From assembly GCA_014529385.2 (NCBI GenBank), contig CM043958.1, positions 146,522,734 through 146,586,733 of the forward strand: a stretch of DNA of 64,000 bases. The letters run 5' to 3'. Source of the DNA: Adiantum capillus-veneris. Its lineage: Eukaryota > Streptophyta > Polypodiopsida > Polypodiales > Pteridaceae. Numbering within the stretch: position 1 is the stretch's first letter; every line of letters begins with the position of its first letter. Both the position numbers and the translations under genes were made by a program. Shown here in pieces: positions 1 to 11,415 of the stretch. Below the pieces are notes generated by a model. That model was not told where the DNA came from, searched no databases, and saw only the letters and a program-made list of their open reading frames with translations.

Positions 1-1120
1 GTAATGTCCCCCAAAAGCACCTCGCTCTGGAGTCTGGCTCTTGGCATTCCTCATCATACCAGCTATTCTGGGTTATGCTCCCAGAACGCAGTCTCTGCTT
101 AGACTGGGTGTGTGGATATGCCTTTGCTGCTGCATCATGTATTGTCTGTGTCAATATAGTAGTAAGCTCCTCCAGAGGTCGCATTGGCTCCTCAGTGCAC
201 AGGCGTCTGTAGATCCCATCTATGTATACAGAGTCCGTCTCCTTCGTGAAGGTGTAGCGAGTAGGGGCTGCTACACATGGCTTGTGTGCTACACTAAAGT
301 GGAAAGAGATGGTCATCGACACAAGGGCATGATCCACTGCCACATCAACATGTCTCGGTCCAACTGTGAGATCCTGGATACTAGAGACGAAGCTCGGCTA
401 TGCCATGACATAATCCACTGTGCTGGCTCCATGTCTTTGTGGAAAGCATGTAAAACCTCCCGCAGTGGGAAATCACTGTAGGCCATTCAAGATGGCCGGT
501 TCATGTGCAGTCCCCATGTCTATCAAGTGTCGTCCATACTCGGGATGTTCCACATCTTGTGATAGTCTAGGCAGGCCTGTCTATGTAACATCCAACTCTC
601 TCAGCATCTCCTTTGAAGTATCATAAAAAACTGTATGGTAATGTGCAGTCCTAGCATTGAAGTCCCCTAGGATGATAATGTCACCATCTCTAGAGAACTC
701 CCACATGTCATCATCCAAAATAGAAAAGGGGGATTGTCCTTTGGGTGGTGCATATACTGACGTACTCGGGGGAAAGTAGCAAATAGCAATGTAAAGATAC
801 CTTCATGTCTCTGCTCTCAATCTCACCCACATGTACCTAGCTTGCTCATCCTTGCGGACTATATGTATCAACGGCTGCAACTCCTCCCTGAATAATAATG
901 GCACTCCCTTGGAGCCCCGCCCTCTGTGCTCTGATCGTGTCTCCTGTCTTGAGTCTATTTCCCATCTGTATCCACTGATGTGAGGCATAGATTGCCCAGG
1001 GGCCTGATGCGTCTCAGAGTAGAAGATGATGTCTCTCCCAGTAAAACTATCCTCAAAAGCACCCACACCAAGGCACATAGATCCATTACAATTCCAGGTA
1101 GCAACTTTGAGTGTGGTCCC
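1..1120 (-). pseudogene. LINE ORF2 endonuclease domain, partial, degenerate
   Basis: On the minus strand this reads as the N-terminal endonuclease/exonuclease/phosphatase domain of a non-LTR retrotransposon ORF2, which would nick target DNA to prime reverse transcription. Visible blocks in order are ATWNCNG near 1100, DIIFYSETH near 1030, a GVPLLF block, a DEQARYMWVRL block near 830, YFPPSTSVYAPP near 760 and the catalytic-type GDFNAR near 665. The open stretch 1078-803 needs one frameshift to continue, and in-frame stops follow near 580, 475 and 400, so the domain is broken. The window edge cuts the element before the reverse transcriptase. The domain starts just past the ORF1 stop and in the same frame. 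The family call is strong; subclass (L1-like) is an inference from the order ORF1 then endonuclease. Confidence 0.85.
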
Positions 1121-1135
1121 ATAGATCTCACACTG

Positions 1136-1818
1136 TCATGTGGAGCGTCGCTCCAATATCACCACTCTTCCATCTCGATAAAAGGCAATCTTACCTTTTT
1201 CCCTTGCCGCTTTAATCTCCGACATTACCTCCTGCATATGAGCGATCTGCGAGAGGGTAAGGTCATCCCCGAGAAAGATGCCCGTCTTCTTAAGAGTTGG
1301 TTTCTTCTTCAAAAAGTCCTTCTCTTTCATGGAGGGAAAACGAAGGATGAGTGCCCTTTCTTTCGAGGTTTCCCGATTGCTTCTTTATTGCCTACTCGCC
1401 AAGCTTTTGTGTGCATTGGCTCATTAACCCCCATTAAAGCCATGAGTTCTTTTACCTCTTCGTCAAGATTATCTTTGTCTTTAAGGCCGCAAATCCTCAC
1501 ATGTAAAGCGCGCACACGCCTTCTTTGCTCCTCTTCTACTGTAAGATTAATAATGGTGGGTGTGAACGTTGTTTCCTTGCCTTTTCCTTTCTTGGCAACC
1601 TCGATCCATTTCTCGGCCTCATCCACCTTCGTTGAGTCTTTGTAATAACATCCACCCAAGAAGTTGTCATCTTCTTTGTGCTGCTCTTCCCCCTCTTTGA
1701 TGGCCTGGACTTGCTCTTTAATCGTGTTGAGTTCTTCTATTACTGTGGGTTGCAGTTCTCCCTCTTCAAGTTGATCGTACCTCGGCGAGATCCTTCTTGA
1801 GTGACGCAATTTCTTCAT
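1136..1818 (-). pseudogene. LINE ORF1 (gag-like RNA-binding protein), one frameshift
   Basis: Minus-strand ORF1 of the same LINE. It opens at 1818 with an acidic, Gln/Glu/Lys-rich stretch of coiled-coil character (about residues 20-90). An RRM-like block follows, with RVRALHVRICGLKDKDNLDE and then MHTKAWRVGN, typical of L1-type ORF1 proteins that bind element RNA. The frame breaks at about 1328-1331 (a 1-bp slip at PP/MKEKD). The other frame continues from 1330 with the C-terminal block LKKTGIFLGDDLTLSQ, the usual end of plant LINE ORF1, and stops with TGA at 1138-1136. The endonuclease of ORF2 begins a few codons later in that same frame. The element lies antisense to the neighbouring PSI1-like gene and ends against a GA tract. 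Confidence 0.8.
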
Positions 1819-1948
1819 CTTGGGCTGTCACACGATCTTCGAGTGTAGTTATCTTGCACCAACATGTGTTCTTCGAGCATCTTTATTGTGCCCAAGAGGT
1901 TGCGGTTGATCTTGTAAATGGTTTCGGTCATTTCTTCTTTGCACTTTT

Positions 1949-1949
<1 letters not shown>

Positions 1950-2017
<68 letters not shown>
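1950..2017. repeat. (GA)n microsatellite
   Basis: An uninterrupted AG dinucleotide tract of about 66 bp. It sits exactly between the 5' end of the antisense LINE and the first recognisable exon of the PSI1-like gene. The long Arg-Glu or Leu-Ser reading frames crossing it are not genes. Confidence 0.97.
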
Positions 2018-2019
<2 letters not shown>

Positions 2020-2025
2020 CTTGCA

Positions 2026-3343
2026 GGTGAGAGGGCACAAGCACTACAAGGGATTTCTTCAGGTGGATGTGTGAAGCGTTTAGGCCCTGCTGGCCTTTCT
2101 CTTCATTATGCAAATCTTATCAACCAAATAGATAGCTTGGTGAGAACTGTGTTGACTTTTTGGAAACCTGTAGCACCTAATTGATTAGGTTTGCTGACTG
2201 AATTTCACAACACTGAAAGGCAGGAACAATCTTGTCTGTTTGTCGTACTGACCATTTCTTATGACGGTGGAATTCAATGATCTTGTCATGAAATATTTTA
2301 GGTTTCAAGACCAAGCTCAATTCCTCCAAACACGAGGGACAACCTCTACCAAGGGCTTCCACCAAGTATAAAGTTATCTTTGCGCAGCAAGCTGAATTTC
2401 CCCACACGTGAAGAGGTACCAACTTGAACTATTTATTGCAGTGTAGGTTCTGAGTGCTTGCTTGTAAGGTTTGTTAAAAAGCTATGAAATAGGCATTGAA
2501 AAGAGTGGTTCTTGGCAGTTAACAATACCTCAAATAAAGGAAGAGATGGAAAGGACCCTAGCCTGGTTAGTACCGGTGGCAGCCAATACGACAAAGTGAG
2601 TAGACATACTTTCATCAAGACTTTTTTTTAGCTTGTTTAAGTTCTCATCCACCTTCAATTTTGGCACAAACCAGGGCTCATCATGGGTTTGGCTGGGTAG
2701 GAGAATGGGCAAACACCGGGTAAAATATTCTATAAACTCATCTTATGGCAATTAAGTATTACACATTGTGCTGATATTGCTTGATGTCTTTGCCCTCTGG
2801 TTTTGAAGGTCTTCGCTGGACCAACGGCTGCCGGGACACATGGAGCTGACACTTCTTCAAACACTCCACCATGCAGAACAAAAAGTAACGGAGAATTACA
2901 TCTTGGAGCTTGTTGTTTGGCTTAATCACCTTGTAATGCTAGCTAAGAGCAACATTCCAGGCTGTAAGTCGCCCATCAAGTCACCAATCCGTTCTCCTGG
3001 ACAACAAGCCAGAGTAGTTCCAGCAGGCAATGAAAAAGCTATGACAGGAAATGGGCAAATTGCAGATCTCCCAGAATTGTCACCGGAAGACCAGGTTATG
3101 CTTCAAGGTGTGAAGCACAAAAAGTTCACCCCAGGCATCAGCAAAAGTCAGGAGTTCAACACATCAAAAGTCAAAGCTGCATACCGCACAAACAGGCTGA
3201 GTAAGAGCAATAGTCATTCTCCCTGCACTTCTACAGAAGTTGACCTTGCGTCCTCTAGGCGGCATGCATCCATAGCTCCCATTGATTTTGAAACTGATAG
3301 AACGAAAGCTCTGGATGTGATTGACCGAGTAGACAACATTTGA
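2026..3343 (+). CDS. PSI1-like protein (DUF668 family), C-terminal exons
   Basis: Five exons encode the C-terminal half of a plant DUF3475/DUF668 protein of the PSK SIMULATOR (PSI) family. In Arabidopsis these are plasma-membrane-associated, myristoylated growth regulators acting with phytosulfokine signalling. Exons: about 2026 or 2063-2139 (KRLGPAGLSLHYANLINQID), 2302-2415 (RDNLYQGLPPSIKLSLRSKL), 2519-2595 (LTIPQIKEEMERTLAWLVP), 2675-2719 (HHGFGWVGEWANTG) and 2809-3343. Introns begin GT and end AG, and codon phase is kept at every junction (0, 0, 2, 2). The last exon carries TLLQTLHHAEQK and YILELVVWLNHLV, then KFTPGISKSQEF, RLSKSNSHSP and the typical end IDFETDRTKALDVIDRVDNI before TGA at 3341. 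No stop or frameshift is seen, so the exons look functional. The DUF3475 N-terminal half is not in the window. Upstream lies a GA tract and an antisense LINE, so the gene either continues beyond position 1 through a LINE-bearing intron or is truncated. The start of the first exon is ambiguous: acceptors at 2025 and 2062 are both plausible. Confidence 0.88.
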
Positions 3344-4400
3344 GAATCAAGAGTGCTTACACATTTGGAGCCTGCAACGGCACATTGTGCTTAGGACACT
3401 TTTTCAAGTGGTGCTTCGGTAGCTCTCATCACAATGGTCTTTTGATGCAAGTTCTTGTGCCCTTGATCTCTAATTTTTCAAGGGCTGACCTGGTGTGAGC
3501 AGTATGGTACTTAATATGCTGGTAAAGCAGGAATGCAGCTTGTACTGCCTCGCCAAGGGACCAGAATGAGAGAATCAGAATCCCATGTTCTTTGAAATAT
3601 TCCACCACTATACATACACGCCACTGATACCTTCACAAAGCTGCGTCTGACAGAGTTCGAGTGGTGTCAAGGATGGTAACACTATGCTGGTCGACATGTA
3701 TTTTAATATCTTGGCTCTATTGTAGCTCACCCATTTTTTTAAAGCCGAGGCACTGCTTGATAAAGATCAGCTGGAGACTGTACCAAGATGCCAAGCTCAT
3801 AGGCTTACACGTTGATTGAGGAACCTCTACAGAGGTTTCAGGGGATGTGTCTTCTGAGGTAGAGTGGCTTGTTTTTCAGCTTTGTAAGAAGGCATTCCTT
3901 CGAAAACAAAGCATTGCTTCCACAGTTTTGTTAATAGCAGCTTCCGAGAGCAGCATTTTTTACATCGGAAATTGTCTGCTTCTGTAAAGGGTGTGAGGTG
4001 TTGTAGGAGCACTGCCTACCAAGCGAATGGGCTTGGCAAGAGCCCACCAAAGGTAAAATTCATTGTTTCTTGTATGTCCGTACCAAGTAATAGCCTTAAC
4101 ACCACCAACTTCTTGCTTAACTGGCAGGATCATGTGTTGTAATGAAGTTTTTTCTTTGCTAATGTATACTAAGTTGCCACTATCAGTCCTCCAAAGTTTG
4201 GTTTGTTTTTGAACAGCCGCACTAAGGGAGCGACTAGTGCTTGATGAGATCTTGGTGCATTGTTGTTGTATTGTTTCTGGTTTATCTTTTGAGCGAATCT
4301 GTTCATAGCTTTTTTCATGCTTATCTGAGAGTCCACCCCTAAATTTATGCTAATCATGTAGCTTCTTACCTTAACAAAAACGGCAGCGCATTGCTTTTGT
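3344..4400 (+). other. 3' flank of the PSI1-like gene, no gene seen
   Basis: No reading frame with recognisable content. The first several hundred bases are presumably the 3' UTR of the PSI1-like gene; I could not place a polyadenylation site with confidence. Confidence 0.5.
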
Positions 4401-5470
4401 TTTGATGAGATGTGTAGTTGACTACCATGTTATGTCCTGCTTACAAGAGAGGAGATCTAACCTAGACGCCGTTGGGATGGGTGTCCAGTGTCCGGGAGGA
4501 CGTAGTGTGAACCTGGCCAGTGTGGCCGGCCATTATTGTGAAACGGAGGCCAAGGTCTCATTTGTAGTTATCGACCCTAGTGGTTAGCCCTGAGGCTAGG
4601 AGTGCACGGGGTCACGTCGAGGGGATGATGTCGAGTGGTATGGGATGCTCGGTATAGGTGCGCGTCTACGTCCTCGGATGTTGGTCTTAGCACGGGGAGT
4701 TGTCGGATGGTGGCTATGGTCGGGTGGTTCGTTCGATGCGTGTCTGTAGGCGGTCCGTGTAGTCGAGAGATCACTCCGTGGGTTCGTATTAGAGCTGGCT
4801 TTGTTACGGAATGGACACTTCGGGTTTTTTTATAAGTATGGTATGAAACTTGTAGGTTATTAAAAGCACTTGCAAAGAGTTTTTTGTAGGGAATTCACTT
4901 TCAAGTTCTCTGCTTCTCTCCTAACGTTTCTCTTTTCCACTTGCTCGTGCTTCCGTGCTTTCGGCATCGCTTGCTTGCTTTCAGACGCTCACGTTGATGC
5001 GTAGAGCACCTCATAAATCAACTCTTTGCGACCAAAAGGTACAAAAAAGGCTCATTTTTGTGTGAATTTCTTGGTTTTTACTGGATTTTGTATTGGATTC
5101 TTCCAGCTTAGATGTGTAGCGTGATGATGCGTTAGGTAACATTCAAATTCCATTCACGCATGGTCTCTACACATGGATCATACTCTTTTTAGAACTTGGA
5201 CTTACGTATTTTTGTTCTAGAAAGTTTAGACGAATGTTCGCTTGACCTCCGTCGAAGGGGCTGTGCAGGGATATGACACTCGAGTTTACCGCTCTGGAAA
5301 ATATACCTCAATCGATGACTGTGTATATTATGGGAGAATGGTTGAATTTAGGAACATCATTCCTCCGTTGTTGCCATTTATTAGCCTCTTGAATAGAGGA
5401 AATAGATAAACCTTCCATAGGTGCTTCAAATATATGATTACAAAGCTTATGAGCTTCTTTTTGCAGGTCA
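4401..5470. other. Intergenic, GC-rich block then AT-rich, no gene seen
   Basis: About 4440-4810 is clearly richer in G and C than its surroundings and contains many CG dinucleotides. A TTTTTTATAAGTA stretch follows at about 4826-4838, then pyrimidine-rich sequence. This could be the U3/R part of a solo LTR or a promoter, but no matching second copy, primer site or coding region was found. Confidence 0.4.
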
Positions 5471-5479
5471 TATTTAAGA

Positions 5480-7560
5480 AACTAGAGTGGAAAGAGGAGA
5501 CTTGATTGAAAACAATAGTATTCCTCTGTAGCCAAATGAACCATATAATAATTCCTCTTCAGATATTCCAAAGTGGAACATCCAAGCCTTACAATTGCCA
5601 AGAAGAAGGTCTTGAAAATCCAAAGCTCTGGCTCTAACTTGAAAAAGTAAAACTTGAAGGAACTTGGTGATGGGCTGATTGGTTTGGCAGTTGAACCATA
5701 AGTGAGCACCTGTATTTGAATTTTACATCTGAAACAAAACCTATCAATGTTACCAACTCTTGTAGCTTTATTTCCACACCATATGCCCTGGGGTATCAGT
5801 AACCATAGAAGAGTACCATGCTTGTTGACAATGGGGTATGCCCACAAGCATTTAAACTTGTAAGACCACTGTTTGGAACTCCAACATACTTTCTACTTTT
5901 TGTTAAGTTGCTTCTTCATCTGTTCTTCAACTCCCGCCTTAGGCTTAAAGTGCATATATATTTGACTAGCCATATAAGAAATTTGACAAGTATTGTGTGC
6001 AACTCTTGTTGGAACCCTGATCTTGGCAATGCACTATCGAGCGTTTTCCAAACACCAGTTGGCATTTGAAAGTGTGAGAATTTTGTTTGGAGAGAGATTG
6101 CTAACTTCATCTTTCCATGGACAATAAGATAACCCCATGATTTGACCCCTGCTTTGAAGCACTTGTGCGCTTCTTGCATAAACCCTTCTTAAATTTATCT
6201 ACAAAAAAGCCCAAACCAAAAGGAGTCGAGAAGAGAAGTTAAATGATTAGACATGAAATCCTTAGAGGGTGTCTAAGGGCTTTTGACGTCCTTCCAAGCC
6301 TTCCACATCTTGCAGACAAGTTTAGAACCCACTGGTTGGAAAGAGGCAAGAAAGAGAAGAATATCTCTAATTTGCAAGTTGGACCAAGATTTGTAGTTGA
6401 GTAATTTATATCTAGGAATGTCATTTTTAAGAAGCGATACCCAATAGTCATTTGAACCAACAACTCTAAGAATCCATTTGACACTCATCCTAGTGCTGAT
6501 GAGTTCCAAGTTGAGCAGACCAAGACCACCCTTTTCTTTAGGAAAACAATAGGTTTCCCATGCAACCTTAGGAATTTTAGCCTGGTCTATCTCACCTCCC
6601 CAAAGGAAATTCCTTGCGAGAGACAATATTTGCTGAAGTTGGTATTTGGCCGGTTTCCAGTAAGAAAGAAAGAAAATTAGAGAATGTAGCAAGTAATGAT
6701 TAAGAATAACTCTAGTTGAAATTGATGAGTGATAAGATTGTCAGATGATAATCTTATTTCTGAATATAGTGACAACCCATTCCCACCTCTGTCCAAAGGT
6801 CACTTTGAAGCCCGTAGGTATCTCTAACAACGTGAACAACTGTCCATTTGCCATCGGCATACTACCTGCATTTGAGATGATTTAGGATATTGCTCCATTA
6901 GATACCTTTTAGCCGGTCTTGGAGTGATTCTTTATTGATCCACTAGCCAAGCAGAATGTGGTAAGACGGTTTCAAAAATGCTCACCTGATAAAGGGTCAT
7001 TAGACATTATAGAGTTAGTATTATCAACAAACTATTGTAGAACCAAATCCTTATGAGACCTAGGGATATGGATGCCTTTGATGTTACCCTTTAGGATTGC
7101 ATCTTATGTATACCCTTTTGAGCCCAAAGAGTGAGCATATGGCATATTCTTTATTGATCCACTAGCCAAGCAGAATGTGGTAAGACGGTTTCAAAAATGC
7201 TCACCTGATAAAGGGTCATTAGACATTATAGAGTTAGTATTATCAACAAACTATTGTAGAACCAAATCCTTATGAGACCTAGGGATATGGATGCCTTTGA
7301 TGTTACCCTTTGGCATTGCATCTTGTACTACTTAGCCCAAAGAGTGAGCATATGGCATACAACAAGGGGGCAATGGGATATCCCTTCTTGATAGATCTCC
7401 TTAAAGGGAAGACATCTGTCAGTTGACCATTAGTTGAAATGAAAATTTTGCATAGGCGTTACCAAACAAGACTTTAAATCTAATGAAGTTCCTTCCAAAG
7501 CTTATGTCAAAGAGAGATTGAAATATGATGTCTCACTCACTTCTGTCATAAGCCTCGCAT
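5480..7560 (-). pseudogene. LINE reverse transcriptase and C-terminal region, remnant
   Basis: A decayed minus-strand LINE ORF2. Near 7390-7320 the frame reads KGYPIAPLLYAICSLFG, the QGxPLSP-type block of non-LTR reverse transcriptases. From 6692 to 6273 comes YWKPAKYQLQQILSLARNF, then KIPKVAWETYCFPKEKGGLG and LLNLELISTRMSVKWILR, the stretch that follows the RT domain in plant LINEs. Pieces at 6179-5916 and 5847-5482 continue towards a zinc-binding end (RFCFRC near 5740). The catalytic YADD box was not found, and frame changes and stops are frequent. It need not belong to the LINE at position 1; nothing links the two. Confidence 0.78.
6927..7363. repeat. 219-bp tandem duplication inside the LINE remnant
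   Basis: Unit 1 (6927-7145) and unit 2 (7146-about 7363) are nearly identical, both starting ATTCTTTATTGATCCACTAG and ending AGAGTGAGCATATGGCATA. They differ by a handful of bases near the 3' end (for example TTTAGGATTG against TTTGGCATTG). The duplication directly repeats part of the RT-coding region. Confidence 0.93.
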
Positions 7561-7667
7561 CACTAGATTCATAATTTCATGACCTATATGTGTGCCCATA
7601 GTGATTTCTTGTTCTTTTTTGATTGTGACACTCTAGAACAATGAACATAATCTACTTTTTCAGTTTC

Positions 7668-8955
7668 TTTCATTGGCCAAAAGGAGTTTTTGAATCTTCC
7701 CACCGCCTTCTTTCCCCTCCTATTCCCACCTTCCTCCTCTTTCCACCACCTTCTTCTCCCTCCTCTTCTTGCTATCCTCTTTTTCTCTTTCTTCTGTTTA
7801 TCATTTTCTTCAAGCAATGGAAAGCACTTGATCAAAACACCCAAGCATATCTATTGAAATCACCATCACCTATGGCACACTAAATGAACACACAAGTGAA
7901 TCCCAATATCCCTAACCAAGGGCATCTGAATAATCATGCAACAGAGTAGGAGAAGAAAAGCCTCATCAAAAAATCGGTCCTTGTCATGCTGAAAAGGGAG
8001 AGTGAATATTCTAGGAATTTTGGAGTTAAAAGAAAGTAGAGGAGTTTTTAGTGCAACATGTTTTTATGCACAAGGAGCCTGACCTCCATCCTTGTAGCTC
8101 TAATCTTCCTTTGTACATCATTAACTATAAGTAATTCATTTGTTTGCACTAGATAATTGATTGTTCTTTCCTCTTTGCCTTTGCTTATTTGTGGTGCTAT
8201 GCTCCTAGGATTGTTGTATTTTTTTGTGCTATTATGCTCCTAACAGACTTGTATCCCTCGAGCATAGAGGAATAATAGCCAATGGACTGTGTCAATTGAT
8301 ATTTTGGATGTTTGGCATGGCTCCATTGGGGAGTAGCTTGACAAAAGGAGAACTCATGGGTCTCTTGCAAACAAGGGAGTATTCTTTCATAATCATTTCC
8401 ATGCTCCACCAAATCCATGCAAGAATGAGAAAGTGCCTCCAAGTTTGCATTGCTTGAGTTTTGAAGTGGAGAGTGATCACCACCAAGCTTGACAATAAGT
8501 GAAAGCTACATGTGCAAGATCTTTCATAAAGTATAATTTTTTGAAGTGATCACCACCAAGCTTGACAATAAGTGAAAGCTACATTGCTTGAGTTTTGAAG
8601 TGATCACCACCAAGCTTGACAATAAGTGAAAGCTACATGTGCAAGATCTTTCATAAAGTATAATTTTTTAAAAAAGGCTAACATTGCAAGAAAACAGAGT
8701 AAGAGTATCAATTTTTATGCCCATCATTGTATTTGTGGAATTTTATTGCGAAGGTAGATGTGAAAGTATTTAAAACAATGATGTTGGCTAAGTGTTTAGA
8801 CACATTGAGATGTTCTAGAGTTTGAGATGAAAGTTGGCTCCAAAAAACAATGAATGGAGTCATTTGCAAAGTGCAAACTAGCCCCATGACCTATAAATAT
8901 ATGATCCATACCAAAAACTCCATCTCATCATTTTCCTACACATGGTGACATCATG
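7668..8955. repeat. Duplicated segment, copy A (flank of copia LTR)
   Basis: This stretch is paralogous to 36873-37631, and its first bases (CAAAAGGAGTTTTTGAATC) also match 27936-27959 on the far side of the gypsy element. Matching blocks include 7700-7870 with 36873-37040, 8236-8460 with 37047-37267, and 8640-8955 with 37320-37631. Copy A carries about 365 bp (7871-8236) absent from copy B. No conserved protein is encoded; short frames here are not supported. It joins the copia LTR at about 8956. Confidence 0.8.
8475..8640. repeat. Local triplication of a 37-bp motif
   Basis: GATCACCACCAAGCTTGACA and the following 17 bases occur at 8475, 8548 and 8602, spaced 73 and 54 bp. Copy B at 37287 has this motif once, so the triplication arose after the segments diverged. 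Confidence 0.9.
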
Positions 8956-9308
8956 TGTGTTAAGAGATAGAGAAGGAGAGAGCTTGAGCTCTTGCAAGCA
9001 CACACACATACATAGAGATAGAGGCAAAACTTACATTTCTTCTTCTTCACTTACACAAGATAAGAAGTCTACAAATCATGAAAGGAAAAGTACAATATAA
9101 GGGGAAACTAGTACAACGGTTTTGTGTGATTTGTTAGTGAATGAGTTGGATGGATAAGTGTCCCATCACTCCATTAGGTAGACCAAGTCGGTGTAGTCCA
9201 GCTATAGTATCATTGGCGAAGATGTGCATATCCACGGGCGTGTCAGTGATGATGACTTTCGATGATAGTCATCCAAGAGTAGTACATGTTGAGCTTGACA
9301 TCTCAACA
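8956..9308 (-). mobile_element. Ty1/copia 3' LTR, copy A
   Basis: On the minus strand the LTR opens TGTTGAGATGTCAAGC at 9308, directly after a purine tract (CTTGAGGGGGAG) just upstream. The same start and tract occur in copia-3 at 63155. It ends near 8956 in ...CTCTTAACACA. Copy B (about 37632-37992) is its counterpart. The far boundary is uncertain by several bases because of a TG repeat. Confidence 0.75.
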
Positions 9309-10150
9309 CTCCCCCTCAAGCTCAACGTCATCCCTCATATGCCAAGCATTGTTTGAAACCATGACCGAATTTGCCGCTCTAAGGGTCTTCGTGAAGATAT
9401 CAACAACGTGCTCATCCGTCATCACGTGCTCAAGGTCGATATCGCCTACCGAGACCCTCTCTATGATGAAGTGGTAATGCACCTCAATGTGCTTTTGCCT
9501 CACTTGAAACACTGGGCTCCAAGCTAATTGTATGTTGCTAAGGTTGTCAGAGTAGATAAAAAAGACATATGTACCTATAAAGTCATGAAGTAGCAATGCT
9601 AACCATGCTATCTCAGATTTCGCTACTGTAGCATCCGTATATGCTGCCTTTGTACTCAGTAAAGAAATCGTAGACTGCTTATTGCTACTCCATGTGATAG
9701 CAGCACTCCCAACTGAAGAGATGAATCTGTTGGGTGGTAGCACTCATACAGTGCAATGTGCACCTCTCTGCATCCAAGTGTGGTTTCTTGGGAGACTGCA
9801 TAAATTGACTCACCAATCCAACTGTGTATTTCAAGTCTAGATGTGAGATAGTCAAGTAGATCAAGGTATCAACCATCTTCCTGTACTTGATACTTGCCTT
9901 GCATCATTTTTAAACTTCAAATTCTGATATAAGGGCATCACAATTGGATATCAATCAACCATACTATATTTTTCAGCATCTCCAAAGCATTTTGTCTTTG
10001 TGACAACCGCACACTCTCTTTTATGCGAACAATTCTAATGCCCAAGAAATACCGCAAGTCTTCCAAGTCTTGGGCCTCATTCAAGTCATCCACATATCCC
10101 CACAATTTTTGATTCATTCTTTTGCAAATACAATGAAATGATCAAGCACT
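9309..10150 (-). pseudogene. Copia pol remnant (RT end and RNase H), copy A
   Basis: Minus-strand C-terminal copia pol. Near 10110-10000 an antisense-readable block matches the LSQRQNALEML region that follows the RT. At 9876-9685 comes LIYLTISHLDLKYTVGLVSQ, and at 9743-9303 the RNase H block AAITWSSNKQ, then SDNLSNIQLAWSPVFQ, KHIEVHYHFIIERV and HVVDIFTKTL before the purine tract and LTR. It is closely related to the end of copia-3, with the same motif order. The RT active site and everything upstream are missing, and the element is cut short just before the CT/AT microsatellite. Confidence 0.82.
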
Positions 10151-10330
10151 ATTGATGTGCTCATAATAAATAATGGCCGTGGTGCTCCTATTGATCCCAC
10201 TTTGGAACATACGTAGAATATGGTCCATAGCTTCTTGAAATGTTAATCTATAAATGTTAATCTAAGTGAGCACCGTTACTGATTTGTAGCTTTAGGATGT
10301 CATGCTGTTATAGTCATTCAAAGGACATAA

Positions 10331-10526
<196 letters not shown>

Positions 10527-11415
10527 GATCATTGGTTGCTTGTGATGCTTGACTATGACTATCCCATCGAGAAAAGTCACTAAGCAACATTTACTTCATA
10601 GAGCATATATGCATGTCTAATATTTGACACTTCCCGTATTTCAATCCATAAATTTGTGCTTCTAAAATATCTTGCTATGATAAACTTGATAAGAAATAAG
10701 CTCTTGGATATAAAATTTAGTGCACATTTGAAAAATGATAATGATTATTTCTATCATCTATAAGCTTCATGTAAGCCTTAGACTCTTTTCACTATACATG
10801 TCAGGCAACAATGCTTTTGTAATCAACTCGTGGGTTGTTTTGGCATGAGTGGGAAATAAAACATGTAATCCAAGAGAATAGTTTATGACCACTTTTCATG
10901 TAGTGGCTTCCCATAACAAATTTGTTTATACTGTAATTACTACCATTGCAGAAAATTACATGCTCTTTGCGTATTATCCTTACATAAACCAAGTAAGATG
11001 TTATTAATGGTCCAAGCATTTTGTTCACATAAGTCATTTTATACCATCACACAGTTACATGTCTCATTAACCAGACAACCTTATAAAATGAGAATAGAAT
11101 TACAACATTGTTTACCAATATATTTTTCATGACATTGGTGATTTAGGACTCAACAAAAACTCTAAATTTTTACTAAATATGACCTTTGTTATGGTAGAAG
11201 CCTGGTTTTTAAAAGGCATCACTAGATTTATAATTTCATAACCTAAATGTGTGCCCATAGTGATGTCTTAAGTTCTCAAAAAAATTCCCTTGAGAAATAA
11301 GCTACTTTCATCAATGGAAACCCACCTCGTTAGATGCTACCATGTTTATGAACAAGGTAAGAGACATCGGTGGACTCCATCAAAGTACCACAACTAGATA
11401 CAATAGAATGTGAAG
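10527..11415. other. AT-rich intergenic, no gene seen
   Basis: No conserved coding content. The stretch 11215-11275 (ATCACTAGATTTATAATTTC and onward) matches 7556-7610, so part of this is another copy of sequence flanking the first LINE/copy A boundary. Confidence 0.5.

Noticed and set aside
4440-4840. GC-rich block considered as CpG-island promoter or solo LTR
   Set aside because: No second copy, primer site, coding region or target duplication was found, so only composition supports it.
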